A stretch of 64,000 nt of DNA from JALCLA01 sp965653565 (GTDB taxonomy: Bacteria > Pseudomonadota > Gammaproteobacteria > Xanthomonadales > Xanthomonadaceae): the NCBI GenBank assembly GCA_965653565.1, contig CBFHAI010000007.1, forward strand, positions 1 through 64,000, read 5' to 3'. Shown here piece by piece: positions 10,098-19,705 of the stretch. Positions within the stretch are counted from its first letter, which is position 1, and each line of letters opens with the position of its first letter. The translations under genes were made by a program, and so were the position numbers. The notes under the pieces are model-generated. The model was given only the letters and a program-made list of their open reading frames with translations. It searched no databases and was not told the origin of the DNA.

Positions 10098-10173
10098 AGC
10101 GCTGCGTGAGTGAGTGCGGGGAGTGACTGCACGAACCGCCGAGTGCGGGAAGTCCACAACCTTGCCGCGCTCT

Positions 10174-10201
10174 GATCCCGGCTCCCGATTCCCGATTCCC
10201 C
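10174..10201. repeat. CCCGATTCCCGATTCCC-type intergenic repeat
   Basis: Iterated TCCCG/GATTCCC units of a kind seen again at 32899-32970. It lies in the 369-base convergent gap between the PhoH gene and the outer-membrane protein gene. That gap otherwise holds only another repeat and a terminator. Confidence 0.5.
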
Positions 10202-10256
10202 GCGCTACCGATGGCCGCCACGTCCAAGCGTCACATCGAGAAGGCATGCGTAGGTT

Positions 10257-10290
10257 CTCCCTCTCCTTCAAGGAGAGGGTTGGGGTGAGG
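10257..10290. repeat. CCCTCTCCTT hairpin repeat (GGTTGGGGTGAGG type)
   Basis: CCCTCTCCTT and AAGGAGAGGG form a 10-bp hairpin followed by TTGGGGTGAGG. This is a widespread proteobacterial intergenic repeat. A related form (CTTCTCCC...GGGAGAAGG...GGATGAGG) occurs at 60781-60812. Confidence 0.6.
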
Positions 10291-10412
10291 ATGGTGGTGA
10301 TCTTGGTGGGCGCTTCGCATCTCCGAAGCGTAGGGTGCGCGAGAGTCGCCACTGAGGCACCGCCGCTCCCGGCATCCATGCTCCCGCGGCGCTAGTCCAT
10401 CCCTGGACGTCG

Positions 10413-10439
10413 AAAAAAAGGGCCTCCTTGCGGAAGCCC
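10413..10439 (-). terminator. Terminator of the outer-membrane protein gene
   Basis: On the minus strand GGGCTTCC pairs with GGAGGCCC (one mismatch) and is followed by seven T residues. It lies 28 bases after the stop of the minus-strand beta-barrel gene. Confidence 0.85.
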
Positions 10440-10466
10440 TCGAATCAAGCCCTGAACTTGATCAGA

Positions 10467-11624
10467 TCAAAACGGGATCGACCACAGCGCCTCGAACTCG
10501 ACTTGCGAGCCTTCGGCGAGGTCTTGCTTGGCGTACGGGAGTGCGCCGAGGAAATACTGGGAGGGGGCGTAGCTGGCGGCGAGCCAGAGGTGGCCGAGGT
10601 CGCCGAGTGCGCGGCGGTAGCCGAAGGCGAAGTTGGTGTCGGTGAACTCGCGCTCGAGGGCGCGGCGCAGCAAGGCCGAGGTCGGCGATGGCTGCTGCCG
10701 CGTGGTGTAGCGCAGCACCCATTCGGCACCGGTGCGGTCGGCCAGGATGCCTTCGAGCGAGTAGACCGTCAGGTCGCGCCAGGCGAAGACCGGCGAACTG
10801 CCGTCGCCGAGCAGCGACAGGAAACGCGACGGCAGCGCGGCGCTGGTGAAGGCGTCGACTTCGCTGTAGTAGACGCGCTCGACGCCGAGCGCGAGCGCGG
10901 CCGAGCGCGATGCATTCCAGGTCAGGCGGCTTTGCAGGCGGGCCGGGATATCGAAATCGCCGGCTTCCGAATAGACGCCGCGATACGATTCGAAGGCGTC
11001 CATGTCGAGGCGCGATTGCGCCGTCACATCCCAGCTGAACATGCTGCCGAGCGGCACTTCGTAGCCGACGCGCACGCCGTGGCCGGCGGACATTTCCTGG
11101 CGGATTTCGCCGCGCAGGCCGGTGAGTTCTTCGCGCGCGCCCCACGGCGCGGAGCCGAAGCCCGCGCTCGCGTAACGCTGGCGCGCCACCACCGCGGTGA
11201 GGCTGATGCGTCCGTCGTCGCCGAGGGAGTGGCCGACGGTGGACGACATGAACTCGCTGTTGATGCCGCTGCGATCGCGCGACAGCAGGTTGCCTTCGGC
11301 GATCGGCGCGGGATCGAAATAACCGGCGGCCGAACCTGCGATATCGACGCTCAAGGTCAGCGTATCGGTGCGGTCGAAGCCGAACTGCACTTCGCCCAGG
11401 CTGCGCAACTGGCGATGGGTGGAAAGCAGGCTGGGCGCCGCAGGCAGCTCGTCGGTGTCGGCGAAGCTGTATTCCGGCGTCATTCCGCGTGCCGCATACT
11501 CGCGCCAGCCACCGAGCGAATCGGTCGACTTCGCCTGCACCGAAACCGCCATCAACAGGCCCGCGCCGCAGGCGATCGCCAGGGCGTTGTGCTTGAAGCG
11601 GAGGGTCGAGCCGGGTGCGGTCAT
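10467..11624 (-). CDS. Predicted outer-membrane beta-barrel protein
   Basis: A 385-residue protein that I cannot assign to a named family. Residues 1-32 form a signal peptide (hydrophobic ALAIACGAGLLMAVSVQA). The rest consists of alternating amphipathic strands (for example RISLTAVVARQRY, GVRVGYEVPL, AWRDLTVYSLEGI). It ends in LWSIPF with a C-terminal Phe, the usual BAM recognition ending for outer-membrane proteins. The start at 11624 is the one that gives a signal peptide; the frame is open further upstream inside the divergent thiD gene. It could be a porin or a FadL-like transporter, and no ligand can be inferred. Confidence 0.75.
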   Translation of the reverse strand: MTAPGSTLRFKHNALAIACGAGLLMAVSVQAKSTDSLGGWREYAARGMTPEYSFADTDELPAAPSLLSTHRQLRSLGEVQFGFDRTDTLTLSVDIAGSAAGYFDPAPIAEGNLLSRDRSGINSEFMSSTVGHSLGDDGRISLTAVVARQRYASAGFGSAPWGAREELTGLRGEIRQEMSAGHGVRVGYEVPLGSMFSWDVTAQSRLDMDAFESYRGVYSEAGDFDIPARLQSRLTWNASRSAALALGVERVYYSEVDAFTSAALPSRFLSLLGDGSSPVFAWRDLTVYSLEGILADRTGAEWVLRYTTRQQPSPTSALLRRALEREFTDTNFAFGYRRALGDLGHLWLAASYAPSQYFLGALPYAKQDLAEGSQVEFEALWSIPF

Positions 11625-11763
11625 GGGCGGACGGGACGGTTGTTGCGGCGGAGTATGGCGAAAACGCAACACCCGGTCAACGATGGATTTGCGACGCAGC
11701 GCAAGGCTTTGCCAATCCATTCGCCGGGTTGGACCGGCCATTGCCGACAGCCAGGATGTTGCA

Positions 11764-12600
<837 letters not shown>

Positions 12601-12647
12601 CCCATAACCCGTCGCCCGTAATTCGAGACGGTCGCTGCTTGTCGCGA

Positions 12648-13661
12648 TCAGCCCTTGGCGCGCGATGCGATCGCGGCGGCGAATTCCTGCGTGTTGCCGG
12701 TACCGCCCAAGTCCGGTGTCAGGCGATCGCGCGCTTCGAGCGTGGCGACGATGGCGTCGCGCAGGCGCTTGGCCTGGTCGGGACGTCCGAGGTGATCGAG
12801 CATCTGCCCGGCCGCCAGCAGCAGCGCGCAAGGATTGGCGATGCCTTTGCCCGCGATATCGGGCGCCGACCCGTGCACCGCTTCGAAGATCGCCGCTTCG
12901 GTGCCGATGTTGGCGCCCGGCGCCAGGCCCAGGCCGCCGACGAGTCCGGCGCACAGGTCGGAAATGATGTCGCCGAACAGGTTCGTCGTGCAGATCACGT
13001 CGAACTGCTCGGGACGCATCACCAACTGCATGCAGGTGTTGTCGACGATCATCTCGTTGCATTCGATGTCGGAATATTGCGCCGCCACTTCGCGCCCGAC
13101 CTTGAGGAACAGCCCCGAGGTCGTCTTCATGATGTTGGCCTTGTGCACCAGCGTGACTTTCTTGCGGCCGGTCTTGCGCGCCATGTCGAAGGCGTAGCGC
13201 ACGATGCGCTCGCAGCCGCGGCGCGTGGTGCGGATCAGCGACTGCGCCGTTTCGCCGTCGGGCGACAGCGTCTGGCCTTCCGAACCGTAGGCGCCTTCGG
13301 TGTTCTCGCGCACGGTGATCAGGTCGACGCCCATCGGAAAGCGCGATTTGGTGTTGGGGAAGCTCTGCGCCGGGCGCACGTTGGCGTACAGGTCGAAACG
13401 CTTGCGCAGCTCCACGTTGATCGAACTGAAGCCTTCGCCGACCGGGGTGGTGAGCGGGCTCTTCAGCGCCACGCGCAGGCGGCGGATGCTGTCCATCGTG
13501 GTGGCCGGCAGCAGTTCGCCGGTCTTTTCGTGCGCCGACAGGCCGGCGTCGACGAACTCATAGGACAGGCCCAGTTGCATGGCGTCGAGCACCTGCAGGG
13601 TGGCGTCCATGATTTCCGGGCCGATGCCGTCGCCCCGGATCACTGCGATGGTTTGGCTCAT
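12648..13661 (-). CDS. NAD-dependent isocitrate dehydrogenase
   Basis: A 337-residue enzyme of the isocitrate/isopropylmalate dehydrogenase family. Motifs include IAVIRGDGIGPEIM, SSINVELRKRFDLYANVRP (substrate Ser and Arg residues), TLVHKANIMK and DIISDLCAGLVGGLGLAPGANIG, followed by HGSAPDIAGKGIANP. The SSIN...LRKRFDLYANVRP segment and the length fit the small NAD-type isocitrate dehydrogenases rather than LeuB. It would oxidise isocitrate to 2-oxoglutarate in the TCA cycle. The gene is divergent from the next plus-strand gene, with 113 bases between. Confidence 0.88.
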   Translation of the reverse strand: MSQTIAVIRGDGIGPEIMDATLQVLDAMQLGLSYEFVDAGLSAHEKTGELLPATTMDSIRRLRVALKSPLTTPVGEGFSSINVELRKRFDLYANVRPAQSFPNTKSRFPMGVDLITVRENTEGAYGSEGQTLSPDGETAQSLIRTTRRGCERIVRYAFDMARKTGRKKVTLVHKANIMKTTSGLFLKVGREVAAQYSDIECNEMIVDNTCMQLVMRPEQFDVICTTNLFGDIISDLCAGLVGGLGLAPGANIGTEAAIFEAVHGSAPDIAGKGIANPCALLLAAGQMLDHLGRPDQAKRLRDAIVATLEARDRLTPDLGGTGNTQEFAAAIASRAKG

Positions 13662-13774
13662 CGGTCCGATCTCGTTATGGTGATTGAAGGAATTCGCGGA
13701 AGGCGCGCAGTGTGTCGGCGCGCCGGTGAACTGCCCATTATCGGGCAAGGCGCGGCCTGCGGTACAGTTGCACC

Positions 13775-14887
13775 ATGATTTTCCGCCTCGCCTTCCTGGC
13801 TTCGGCCCTGCTCGCCCTCGGCATGGCGGCGCCGGCGCGCGCGCTCGACAACGGCGCGCAGATCGGCATTTCGCCCCCCGTTCCGGACGTCGGCACCGTG
13901 CTGCACATCGCGATCGAAGGCGTCTGGCCGGACGCCTGCACGCCGACGCTCGAAAGCGCGCGCATCGTCGGACGCGACATCGTGCTGCGCGCCACGCTGG
14001 CGGCCGACAATTGCCCGGGCGAGGCGCGGCGGTATCGCATCGATACCGAAAAACTGCCGCCGTTGAATCTGCGGCTGGTCGCCAACGGTTTCTATCGGGT
14101 GCGCTATGAAGTGCAGCGCCGCGAGTCCGGACCGGCCGAAGTGCACGGTTTCCGGCTGCTCTGGGCCGGCAACGACCCGCAGCAGGCAAGCCTGCCCGAA
14201 ACCGGCTTCTGGTGGCCGGAAAACGGCGGCGAATTCGAACAGGCGGGGCCCGGTCTGGGCCTGCAGATGGAGACCCAGGCGCGCACCCTGAGCGTGAGCG
14301 CATTCGGTTACGCCGATGACGGCGAGGCGAACTGGTATTTCGGCGCCGGCGAAGTAACGGGTCCGACGGCACAGATCGAACTGAGCCGGCTGGACAACGG
14401 CAGCGGTCCGTTCGCGCCCTATCGCAAGCCCGAAGGCATCAGCGCCGTCGGCAGCATGCATCTGGAATTGATCTCGCCCAGCCGCGTGGTGGCGTGGTTC
14501 GTGCGGCCGCGGGCCGAAGGCGCCGGACTACAACTGCAACCGGTGTCGATGGTGCGTTTCCGCTTCGCGCAGCAGCCGGCGGAAGCCTGGCTCGGGCCGT
14601 GGATCGTGCTGGCCGAAAGCGGCGAAGCGATGCCGGCGGTGCGGGTCGAATTCGTCAGCATCGAACGTCGCGACGATGGTTTCGGCTTGCGCGACGCCAA
14701 CGGAAAACACGAGCTGCGCTGCATCGAAGAAAGCGCGCGGCCGAACAGCCCGCCGCAATCGTGCACGCTGATCACGACGCTCGACGGCGTATCGACCTCG
14801 CTGGATTTCGGCCAGGTGGCCCTGAATGAAATGCGCGGCTGGAACGGCAACAGCCAGCGCATGGTGGCGATCAAGCTCGGCCGCTAG
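13775..14887 (+). CDS. Secreted GFWW-type protein of unknown function
   Basis: A 370-residue exported protein with a signal peptide (residues 1-24, ending APARA). The middle contains ETGFWWPENGGEFEQ then LGLQMETQARTLSVSAFGY and DDGEANWYFGAGEVTG. This matches a pattern (GFWW..GxGxxLE...L.V..F.Y..DG...WY) that recurs, often tandemly, in secreted proteins of xanthomonads. The function of that module is not known to me. The C-terminal third (RVEFVSIERRDDGFGLRDANGKHELRC) looks beta-rich. It converges on the AhpD-like gene, 25 bases away. Confidence 0.75.
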   Translation: MIFRLAFLASALLALGMAAPARALDNGAQIGISPPVPDVGTVLHIAIEGVWPDACTPTLESARIVGRDIVLRATLAADNCPGEARRYRIDTEKLPPLNLRLVANGFYRVRYEVQRRESGPAEVHGFRLLWAGNDPQQASLPETGFWWPENGGEFEQAGPGLGLQMETQARTLSVSAFGYADDGEANWYFGAGEVTGPTAQIELSRLDNGSGPFAPYRKPEGISAVGSMHLELISPSRVVAWFVRPRAEGAGLQLQPVSMVRFRFAQQPAEAWLGPWIVLAESGEAMPAVRVEFVSIERRDDGFGLRDANGKHELRCIEESARPNSPPQSCTLITTLDGVSTSLDFGQVALNEMRGWNGNSQRMVAIKLGR

Positions 14888-14912
14888 CCGGGCTTTGCAA
14901 GGTTTGCCGCAC

Positions 14913-15293
14913 TCAACCGTGCGCGTGCGGACCGACGTCGGCCGCGGCCGGTGCGCTCTCGAGCTGATCGAGGAAATCGACCGCGCGGCGAAGATGCGGA
15001 ATCACGATGCTGCCACCCACCACCAGCGCCACGCTGAAGGTCTCGAAGAATTCGTCGCGGTTCACGCCGGCGGTCTTGCACTGGGCGATGTGGTAGCTGA
15101 TGCAGTCGTCGCAGCGCAGCACCATCGAGGCCACCAGACCGAGCAGTTCCTTGGTCTTGTGATCGAGCGCACCGTCTTTGTAGGTCTGCGTGTCGAGCGC
15201 GAAGAAGCGCCGCACCACCTGGTTGTCTTGCGCCAGGATGCGTTCGTTCATGCGCTGCCGGAAGGCGGTGAACTCCGCGACGCGATCGCTCAC
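14913..15293 (-). CDS. Carboxymuconolactone decarboxylase/AhpD-like protein
   Basis: A 126-residue all-helical protein of the CMD/AhpD family. Its redox motif CDDCISYH (about residues 60-67) matches the CxxC...H pattern of AhpD-like thiol peroxidase partners rather than a decarboxylase. The four-base overlap with grxC (ATGA) implies translational coupling. A plausible role is a disulfide reductase or peroxidase recharged by the glutaredoxin; this is inferred from context. It ends in a His-containing tail (GPHAHG). Confidence 0.85.
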   Translation of the reverse strand: MSDRVAEFTAFRQRMNERILAQDNQVVRRFFALDTQTYKDGALDHKTKELLGLVASMVLRCDDCISYHIAQCKTAGVNRDEFFETFSVALVVGGSIVIPHLRRAVDFLDQLESAPAAADVGPHAHG

Positions 15294-15550
15294 CGGGCGG
15301 CCTCCAGCAGCGGCTTGAGGCCGCCGGCGCGATCGAGCGCCACCATGTCGTCGAAACCGCCGACGTGGGTGTCGCCGACGAAAATCTGCGGCACGGAGGT
15401 GCGCTGGCTGCGCTGCAGCATCTCCTGACGGCGCGCGAAATCCAGATCGACGCGCACTTCGGTGTAATCGGCGCCGCGCTGCTTGAGGAAATTCTTGGCC
15501 GCCACGCAGTACGGACAGATCGCGGTGGTGTACATCAGCACTTGCGCCAT
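15290..15550 (-). CDS. grxC: Glutaredoxin 3
   Basis: An 86-residue dithiol glutaredoxin with active site CPYC (TAICPYCVAAKNFLKQRG). It also has the cis-Pro segment TSVPQIFVGDTHVGGFDDM, which contacts glutathione. It reduces protein and glutathione mixed disulfides in the cytoplasm. The ATG at 15550 gives the standard length; the open frame upstream extends into the divergent promoter region. The stop overlaps the start of the AhpD-like gene. Confidence 0.93.
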   Translation of the reverse strand: MAQVLMYTTAICPYCVAAKNFLKQRGADYTEVRVDLDFARRQEMLQRSQRTSVPQIFVGDTHVGGFDDMVALDRAGGLKPLLEAAR

Positions 15551-15716
15551 ACGACGTCTCCGTCTTCGATAGGATTGCTTTGCCGCCAAGGTGGGGGCGG
15601 GACGCGATGAAACCAACCGGAATTTCAGTACCGGAACCTGCGCGCCCGGGCCCGGTCGAAGCGCCGCTGCCGGCAAAGTTTACAGCCGGTTAACGCGTCC
15701 GGAAGACGGGCGCGCC

Positions 15717-17498
15717 ATGATGCCGAACTCGCTTGTGGATCCGCCCATGCCCCTGCTCCGCCGCCCCCTCGTTCTGCTCGCCGCGCTGGCACTGAGCGCG
15801 CCCGTGGCCGCCCAGCTCGAACAAAGCACGCTGCCCGACATCGGATCGTCGGCCGGCGAAATGCTCTCGCCCGCCGAAGAAGAACGCTACGGCCGCATGA
15901 CGGTACGCGAACTGCGCCACTACGGCCTGTTGCTGGAAGATCCGCTGATCGACGCCTGGCTGCAGACGCTGGGTTACCGGCTCGCCGCGCGCAGCGAACG
16001 TCCCGAGCAGCCTTTCACCTTCTTCATGCTGCGCGCGCGCGACATCAACGCCTTCGCCACCCTGGGCGGCTACATCGGCATGAACACCGGCATGGTGCTC
16101 ACCGCCGAACGCGAAGACGAAGTGGCCGCGGTGCTGGCGCATGAAATCTCGCATGTGACCCAGCGCCACGTGCTGCGCGGCGCCGAACGCGCGCAGAAAG
16201 ATTCGCTGCCGATCATGCTCGGCATGCTCGGCGCCATCATCGCCGCGCAGCAGGCCGGCACCGATGCCGACACCACCCAGGCCGCCGTGCTCGGCGGCAT
16301 GGCACTGATGCAGCAGCGCCAGATCAATTACACGCGCTCGAACGAACAGGAAGCCGATCGCATCGGCATCCAGACCCTGGCGCGCGCCGGCTACGAGCCG
16401 CTCGCGATGGCCGACGTCTTCGCCCGCATGGAGCGCGCCATGCGCGGCAACCAGGGCGGCTGGCAGGCGCCGGAATACCTGCGCACGCATCCGGTGACGA
16501 CCACACGCGTAAGCGAGGCCAAGGACCGCGCCCAGCGCATCCACGGCGCCAACGGCGGCGGCCGCGCCTGCGTGATGACGCCGGACGGCAAGGTCGAGGA
16601 ATGCGCGCAGACCGAACTGGCCGCCGCGCCGCCGGTGCTGCCCAGCGCGCCGCTCAATCCGTTGCTGCCGAGCACCTTCGCGCGCGGGCTCGACGGCCCG
16701 GCGCCGGTCGACGCGGTGATGTTCGACTTCGCGCGCGAACGCCTGCGCATGCTGTCGGCCGAAAGCTGGCCGGCGGCGGTCGGCGAATACCAGCGCATGC
16801 GGCGCTCGGATCCGGAAGGCTTCAACGATGCGCGCCGCTACGGCCTGGCCATTGCCCAGAGCCAGGCCGGCGCCACCGAGGAAGCCGGCGGCGAACTCGA
16901 AGCGCTGTCGAAAAAGCATCCGAACCTGCACTGGATCGACATCGCGCGCGCCGAGAACGACCACCGCGCCGGCCGCCATGCGTCGGCCGACGCGCGCTAC
17001 GAATCGCTGCTGCGCGATCAGCCGCGCAATCGCGCGGTGATCCTGAGCTACGCGCGCAGCCTGATCGAACGCGGCACCGCCGAAACCGGCCGCAAGGCGC
17101 AGGAAGTGCTGCGCCCGCTGCTCGCGGCCGGGGCCGAGGATCCGGCCTTCCAGCAGAGCTTCGCGCGCGCCAGCGAACTGGCCGGCGACGTCGTGCGCGC
17201 CGGCGAGGCCTATGCCGAAACCGCCTACCTCAACGGCCGGCCGGAAGACGCCCTCAACCAGCTCGAAGCGCTGAAAAAGCGCGAGGACGTGAGCTATTAC
17301 CAGCGAGCCCGCATCGACGCCCGCATCGCGGCGATCACCCCGACCGTGCTCGAACTGCGCCGCCGCGGCCTGCGCCCGGGCGACATGGGCAGCGACCCGA
17401 TGCATTCGGAAGCCCGGCCGGCGCTGCACATGAGCGTATCCGGCGGCGACCGCGAGCGCGGCGACGATCCGTTCGAGCGCGACGACCGGTTCGACTGA
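15717..17498 (+). CDS. bepA: Periplasmic M48 metalloprotease with TPR domain (BepA-like)
   Basis: An exported protease of 593 residues as called. ATG 15747 (MPLLRRPLVLL) gives a more typical signal peptide and 583 residues, and may be the true start. The zinc motif LAHEISHVTQRH lies near residue 140, and the third ligand is in NEQEADRIG near 208. The C-terminal half (from about 360) has TPR-like helical repeats. In E. coli, BepA acts as a chaperone and protease for LptD and BamA assembly at the outer membrane. The sequence between the domains contains a CVMTPDG segment and looks like a linker. Confidence 0.88.
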   Translation: MMPNSLVDPPMPLLRRPLVLLAALALSAPVAAQLEQSTLPDIGSSAGEMLSPAEEERYGRMTVRELRHYGLLLEDPLIDAWLQTLGYRLAARSERPEQPFTFFMLRARDINAFATLGGYIGMNTGMVLTAEREDEVAAVLAHEISHVTQRHVLRGAERAQKDSLPIMLGMLGAIIAAQQAGTDADTTQAAVLGGMALMQQRQINYTRSNEQEADRIGIQTLARAGYEPLAMADVFARMERAMRGNQGGWQAPEYLRTHPVTTTRVSEAKDRAQRIHGANGGGRACVMTPDGKVEECAQTELAAAPPVLPSAPLNPLLPSTFARGLDGPAPVDAVMFDFARERLRMLSAESWPAAVGEYQRMRRSDPEGFNDARRYGLAIAQSQAGATEEAGGELEALSKKHPNLHWIDIARAENDHRAGRHASADARYESLLRDQPRNRAVILSYARSLIERGTAETGRKAQEVLRPLLAAGAEDPAFQQSFARASELAGDVVRAGEAYAETAYLNGRPEDALNQLEALKKREDVSYYQRARIDARIAAITPTVLELRRRGLRPGDMGSDPMHSEARPALHMSVSGGDRERGDDPFERDDRFD

Positions 17499-17535
17499 CC
17501 GGGCCCAACGGGCCGGGCCCGGGCGAAATTGACGG

Positions 17536-17563
17536 CCGTCACAGGACCGTCATGAAACTGTTA
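17536..17563 (+). promoter_or_regulatory. PHO box upstream of phoB (three 11-bp units)
   Basis: CCGTCA begins at 17536 and 17547, and CTGTTA at 17558, exactly 11 bp apart. Each is followed by an A-rich segment, as in the tandem half-sites bound by PhoB dimers (consensus CTGTCATA-A). The array ends 41 bases before the phoB GTG, so phoB is probably autoregulated. Confidence 0.75.
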
Positions 17564-17604
17564 TCTACTTGCGACCGTACTGACTCGCCACTACGGTTGA
17601 CCGC

Positions 17605-18294
17605 GTGCACAAACGCATCCTGATCGTCGACGACGAACCCGCCATCCGCGACATGGTGGCCTTCGCCCTGCGCAAGGCCGAATTCGACCCGGTGCACGCC
17701 GGCGATGCGCGCGAAGCCAGCGCGGCGATCGTCGAACGCGTGCCCGACCTGATCCTGCTCGACTGGATGCTGCCCGGCATGAGCGGCCTGGAACTGGCGC
17801 GCCGGCTGCGCAAGGAAGGCCTGACGCGCGAAGTGCCGATCATCATGCTCACCGCGCGCGGCGAGGAAAACGATCGCGTCAGCGGGCTCGACGCCGGGGT
17901 CGACGATTACGTCGTGAAACCCTTCTCGGCGCGCGAACTGCTGGCCCGCATCAAGGCCGTCATGCGCCGCAGCCGCGGCGACGACGAAGACGGCAGCGTC
18001 TCGCTCGGCGGCCTGCGCCTCGACGGCGCCGCGCATCGCGTCTTCGCCGGCGACTCGCCGGTGCCGATCGGCCCCACCGAATACCGCCTGCTGCACTTCT
18101 TCATGACCCACGCCGAGCGCGTCTACACCCGCGCCCAGCTGCTCGATCATGTGTGGGGCGGCAATGTCTACGTCGAAGAGCGCACCATCGACGTGCACAT
18201 CCGCCGCCTGCGCAAGACGCTCGAACCGCACGGCCTGGAAAACCTGGTGCAGACCGTGCGCGGGGCGGGGTATCGTTTCTCGACCAGCGTCTGA
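17605..18294 (+). CDS. phoB: Phosphate regulon response regulator PhoB
   Basis: A 229-residue OmpR-family regulator. The receiver domain has acidic residues in IVDDEP, the phosphoacceptor Asp in LLDWMLPGMSG (about D52), and the conserved Thr and Lys in MLTARGEE and VVKPFSARELLARI. The winged-helix domain ends in VDVHIRRLRKTL-type recognition helix sequence and GAGYRFSTSV. It starts at a GTG 41 bases after the PHO box. On phosphorylation by PhoR at low phosphate it activates the Pho regulon. phoR follows. Confidence 0.95.
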   Translation: MHKRILIVDDEPAIRDMVAFALRKAEFDPVHAGDAREASAAIVERVPDLILLDWMLPGMSGLELARRLRKEGLTREVPIIMLTARGEENDRVSGLDAGVDDYVVKPFSARELLARIKAVMRRSRGDDEDGSVSLGGLRLDGAAHRVFAGDSPVPIGPTEYRLLHFFMTHAERVYTRAQLLDHVWGGNVYVEERTIDVHIRRLRKTLEPHGLENLVQTVRGAGYRFSTSV

Positions 18295-18385
18295 CGCGCC
18301 GCCGGCGTTGAACGCCTCGCCGGACCACTTCGCCGGACCCTCCCGCCATGCCGATCGCGCCTTCCCGCCGCCCGCCAGTCGTGCC

Positions 18386-19705
18386 ATGCCGCAACGGCTG
18401 AGCCGCGCCTGGCGCAACACGCTGGCCCGTTTGCTGGGCAGCGTGGCGATCGCGCTGATCGTCGGCGTGGCGATCGACCAGGTCTGGCCGGTGCTGGCGA
18501 TGACGCTGGCCGTGATGCTGGCCTGGCACTACGCCCAGGTCTATCGGCTGCTGCAGCGCGACGCCACGGCGGCCGCGTCCGATGTCGAACCCGCGCCCGG
18601 CGTGGCGACCGAACTCGAAGCGCTGCTCGAACGTCCCCGCCGCTCGAACCGCAAACGCGAACGCAAGCTGGTGGGACTGTTGCGCGCTTTTCGCCAGGCC
18701 GCTGCGGCACTGCCGGACGCCGCGGTCGCGCTCGACGGCGAAAAATTCCGCGTGCGCTGGTTCAACGAAGCCGCCACCCGCCTGCTCGGCCTGCGCTATC
18801 CGCAGGATCTCGGCCTGCCGCTCGACACCGTGCTGCGCACACCGCGCGTCGCTGCCTGGCTGGCCGACGGCGGCGCCGAAACCCTGATGGACCTGCCCTC
18901 GCCCGTCGACGAATCGCTGCGTCTTTCGCTGCGCCTGATCGGCTACGGCAATGGCCAGAAACTGCTGGTGGCGCGCGACATGAGCAAGCTCGCGCATCTC
19001 GAACAGGTGCGGCGCGATTTCGTCGCCAACGTCTCGCACGAACTGCGCACGCCGCTCACCGTGGTGCACGGCTATCTGGATCTGATCGATCCGCAGGACA
19101 TCCCCGAGTACGCCGGCATGCTCGGCGAAATGCGCACCCAGTCGCGCCGCATGACGCAGATCGTCGAAGACCTGTTGACGCTGTCGCGGCTCGAGGTGCA
19201 GGAAACGCTCGACGAGGAACGCGTCGCGATGCGCTCGCTGCTCGACTCGCTGCGCCGCGATGCGCTGGCCTTGAGCGCCGGCCGCCACACGGTGGAACTG
19301 GACGATGCGGCGCCGTTCGATCTGCTCGGATCGGCCAAGGAATTGCACAGCGCGTTCTCCAACCTGGTGAGCAACGCGGTGCGCTACACGCCGCCCGGCG
19401 GCCGCATCCGCCTGGCGTTCGAACGCGAGGGCGACGGCGCGCGGCTGGCGGTCACCGATACCGGCCACGGCATTCCGCCCCAGCACATCCCGCGCATCAC
19501 CGAACGTTTCTATCGTGTTTCCACCAGCCGCTCGCGCGAAACCGGCGGCACCGGGCTCGGGCTGTCGATCGTCAAGCACGTGCTCAACCTGCACCACGCG
19601 CGCCTGTCGATCGAAAGCGATGTCGGCCGCGGCAGCACCTTCACCTGCCATTTCCGCGCGGCGAGCCTGTTGCCGCGCGAGTGCGACACCGGCGAGGCGG
19701 CATGA
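18386..19705 (+). CDS. phoR: Phosphate regulon sensor histidine kinase PhoR
   Basis: A 439-residue membrane kinase. Two N-terminal membrane segments (about residues 14-45) are joined by a very short loop, as in PhoR, which has no large periplasmic sensor. A PAS-like domain follows (FRVRWFNEAATRLLGL). The HisKA motif is FVANVSHELRTPLTVVHGY with the phosphoacceptor His near residue 220. The catalytic domain has the N box (LVSNAVRYTPPGG), G1 (VTDTGHGIPPQH) and G2 (TGGTGLGLSIVKH). PhoR normally senses phosphate through the Pst-PhoU complex, which is not encoded in this window. Its stop overlaps the ppk start (ATGA). Confidence 0.94.
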   Translation: MPQRLSRAWRNTLARLLGSVAIALIVGVAIDQVWPVLAMTLAVMLAWHYAQVYRLLQRDATAAASDVEPAPGVATELEALLERPRRSNRKRERKLVGLLRAFRQAAAALPDAAVALDGEKFRVRWFNEAATRLLGLRYPQDLGLPLDTVLRTPRVAAWLADGGAETLMDLPSPVDESLRLSLRLIGYGNGQKLLVARDMSKLAHLEQVRRDFVANVSHELRTPLTVVHGYLDLIDPQDIPEYAGMLGEMRTQSRRMTQIVEDLLTLSRLEVQETLDEERVAMRSLLDSLRRDALALSAGRHTVELDDAAPFDLLGSAKELHSAFSNLVSNAVRYTPPGGRIRLAFEREGDGARLAVTDTGHGIPPQHIPRITERFYRVSTSRSRETGGTGLGLSIVKHVLNLHHARLSIESDVGRGSTFTCHFRAASLLPRECDTGEAA

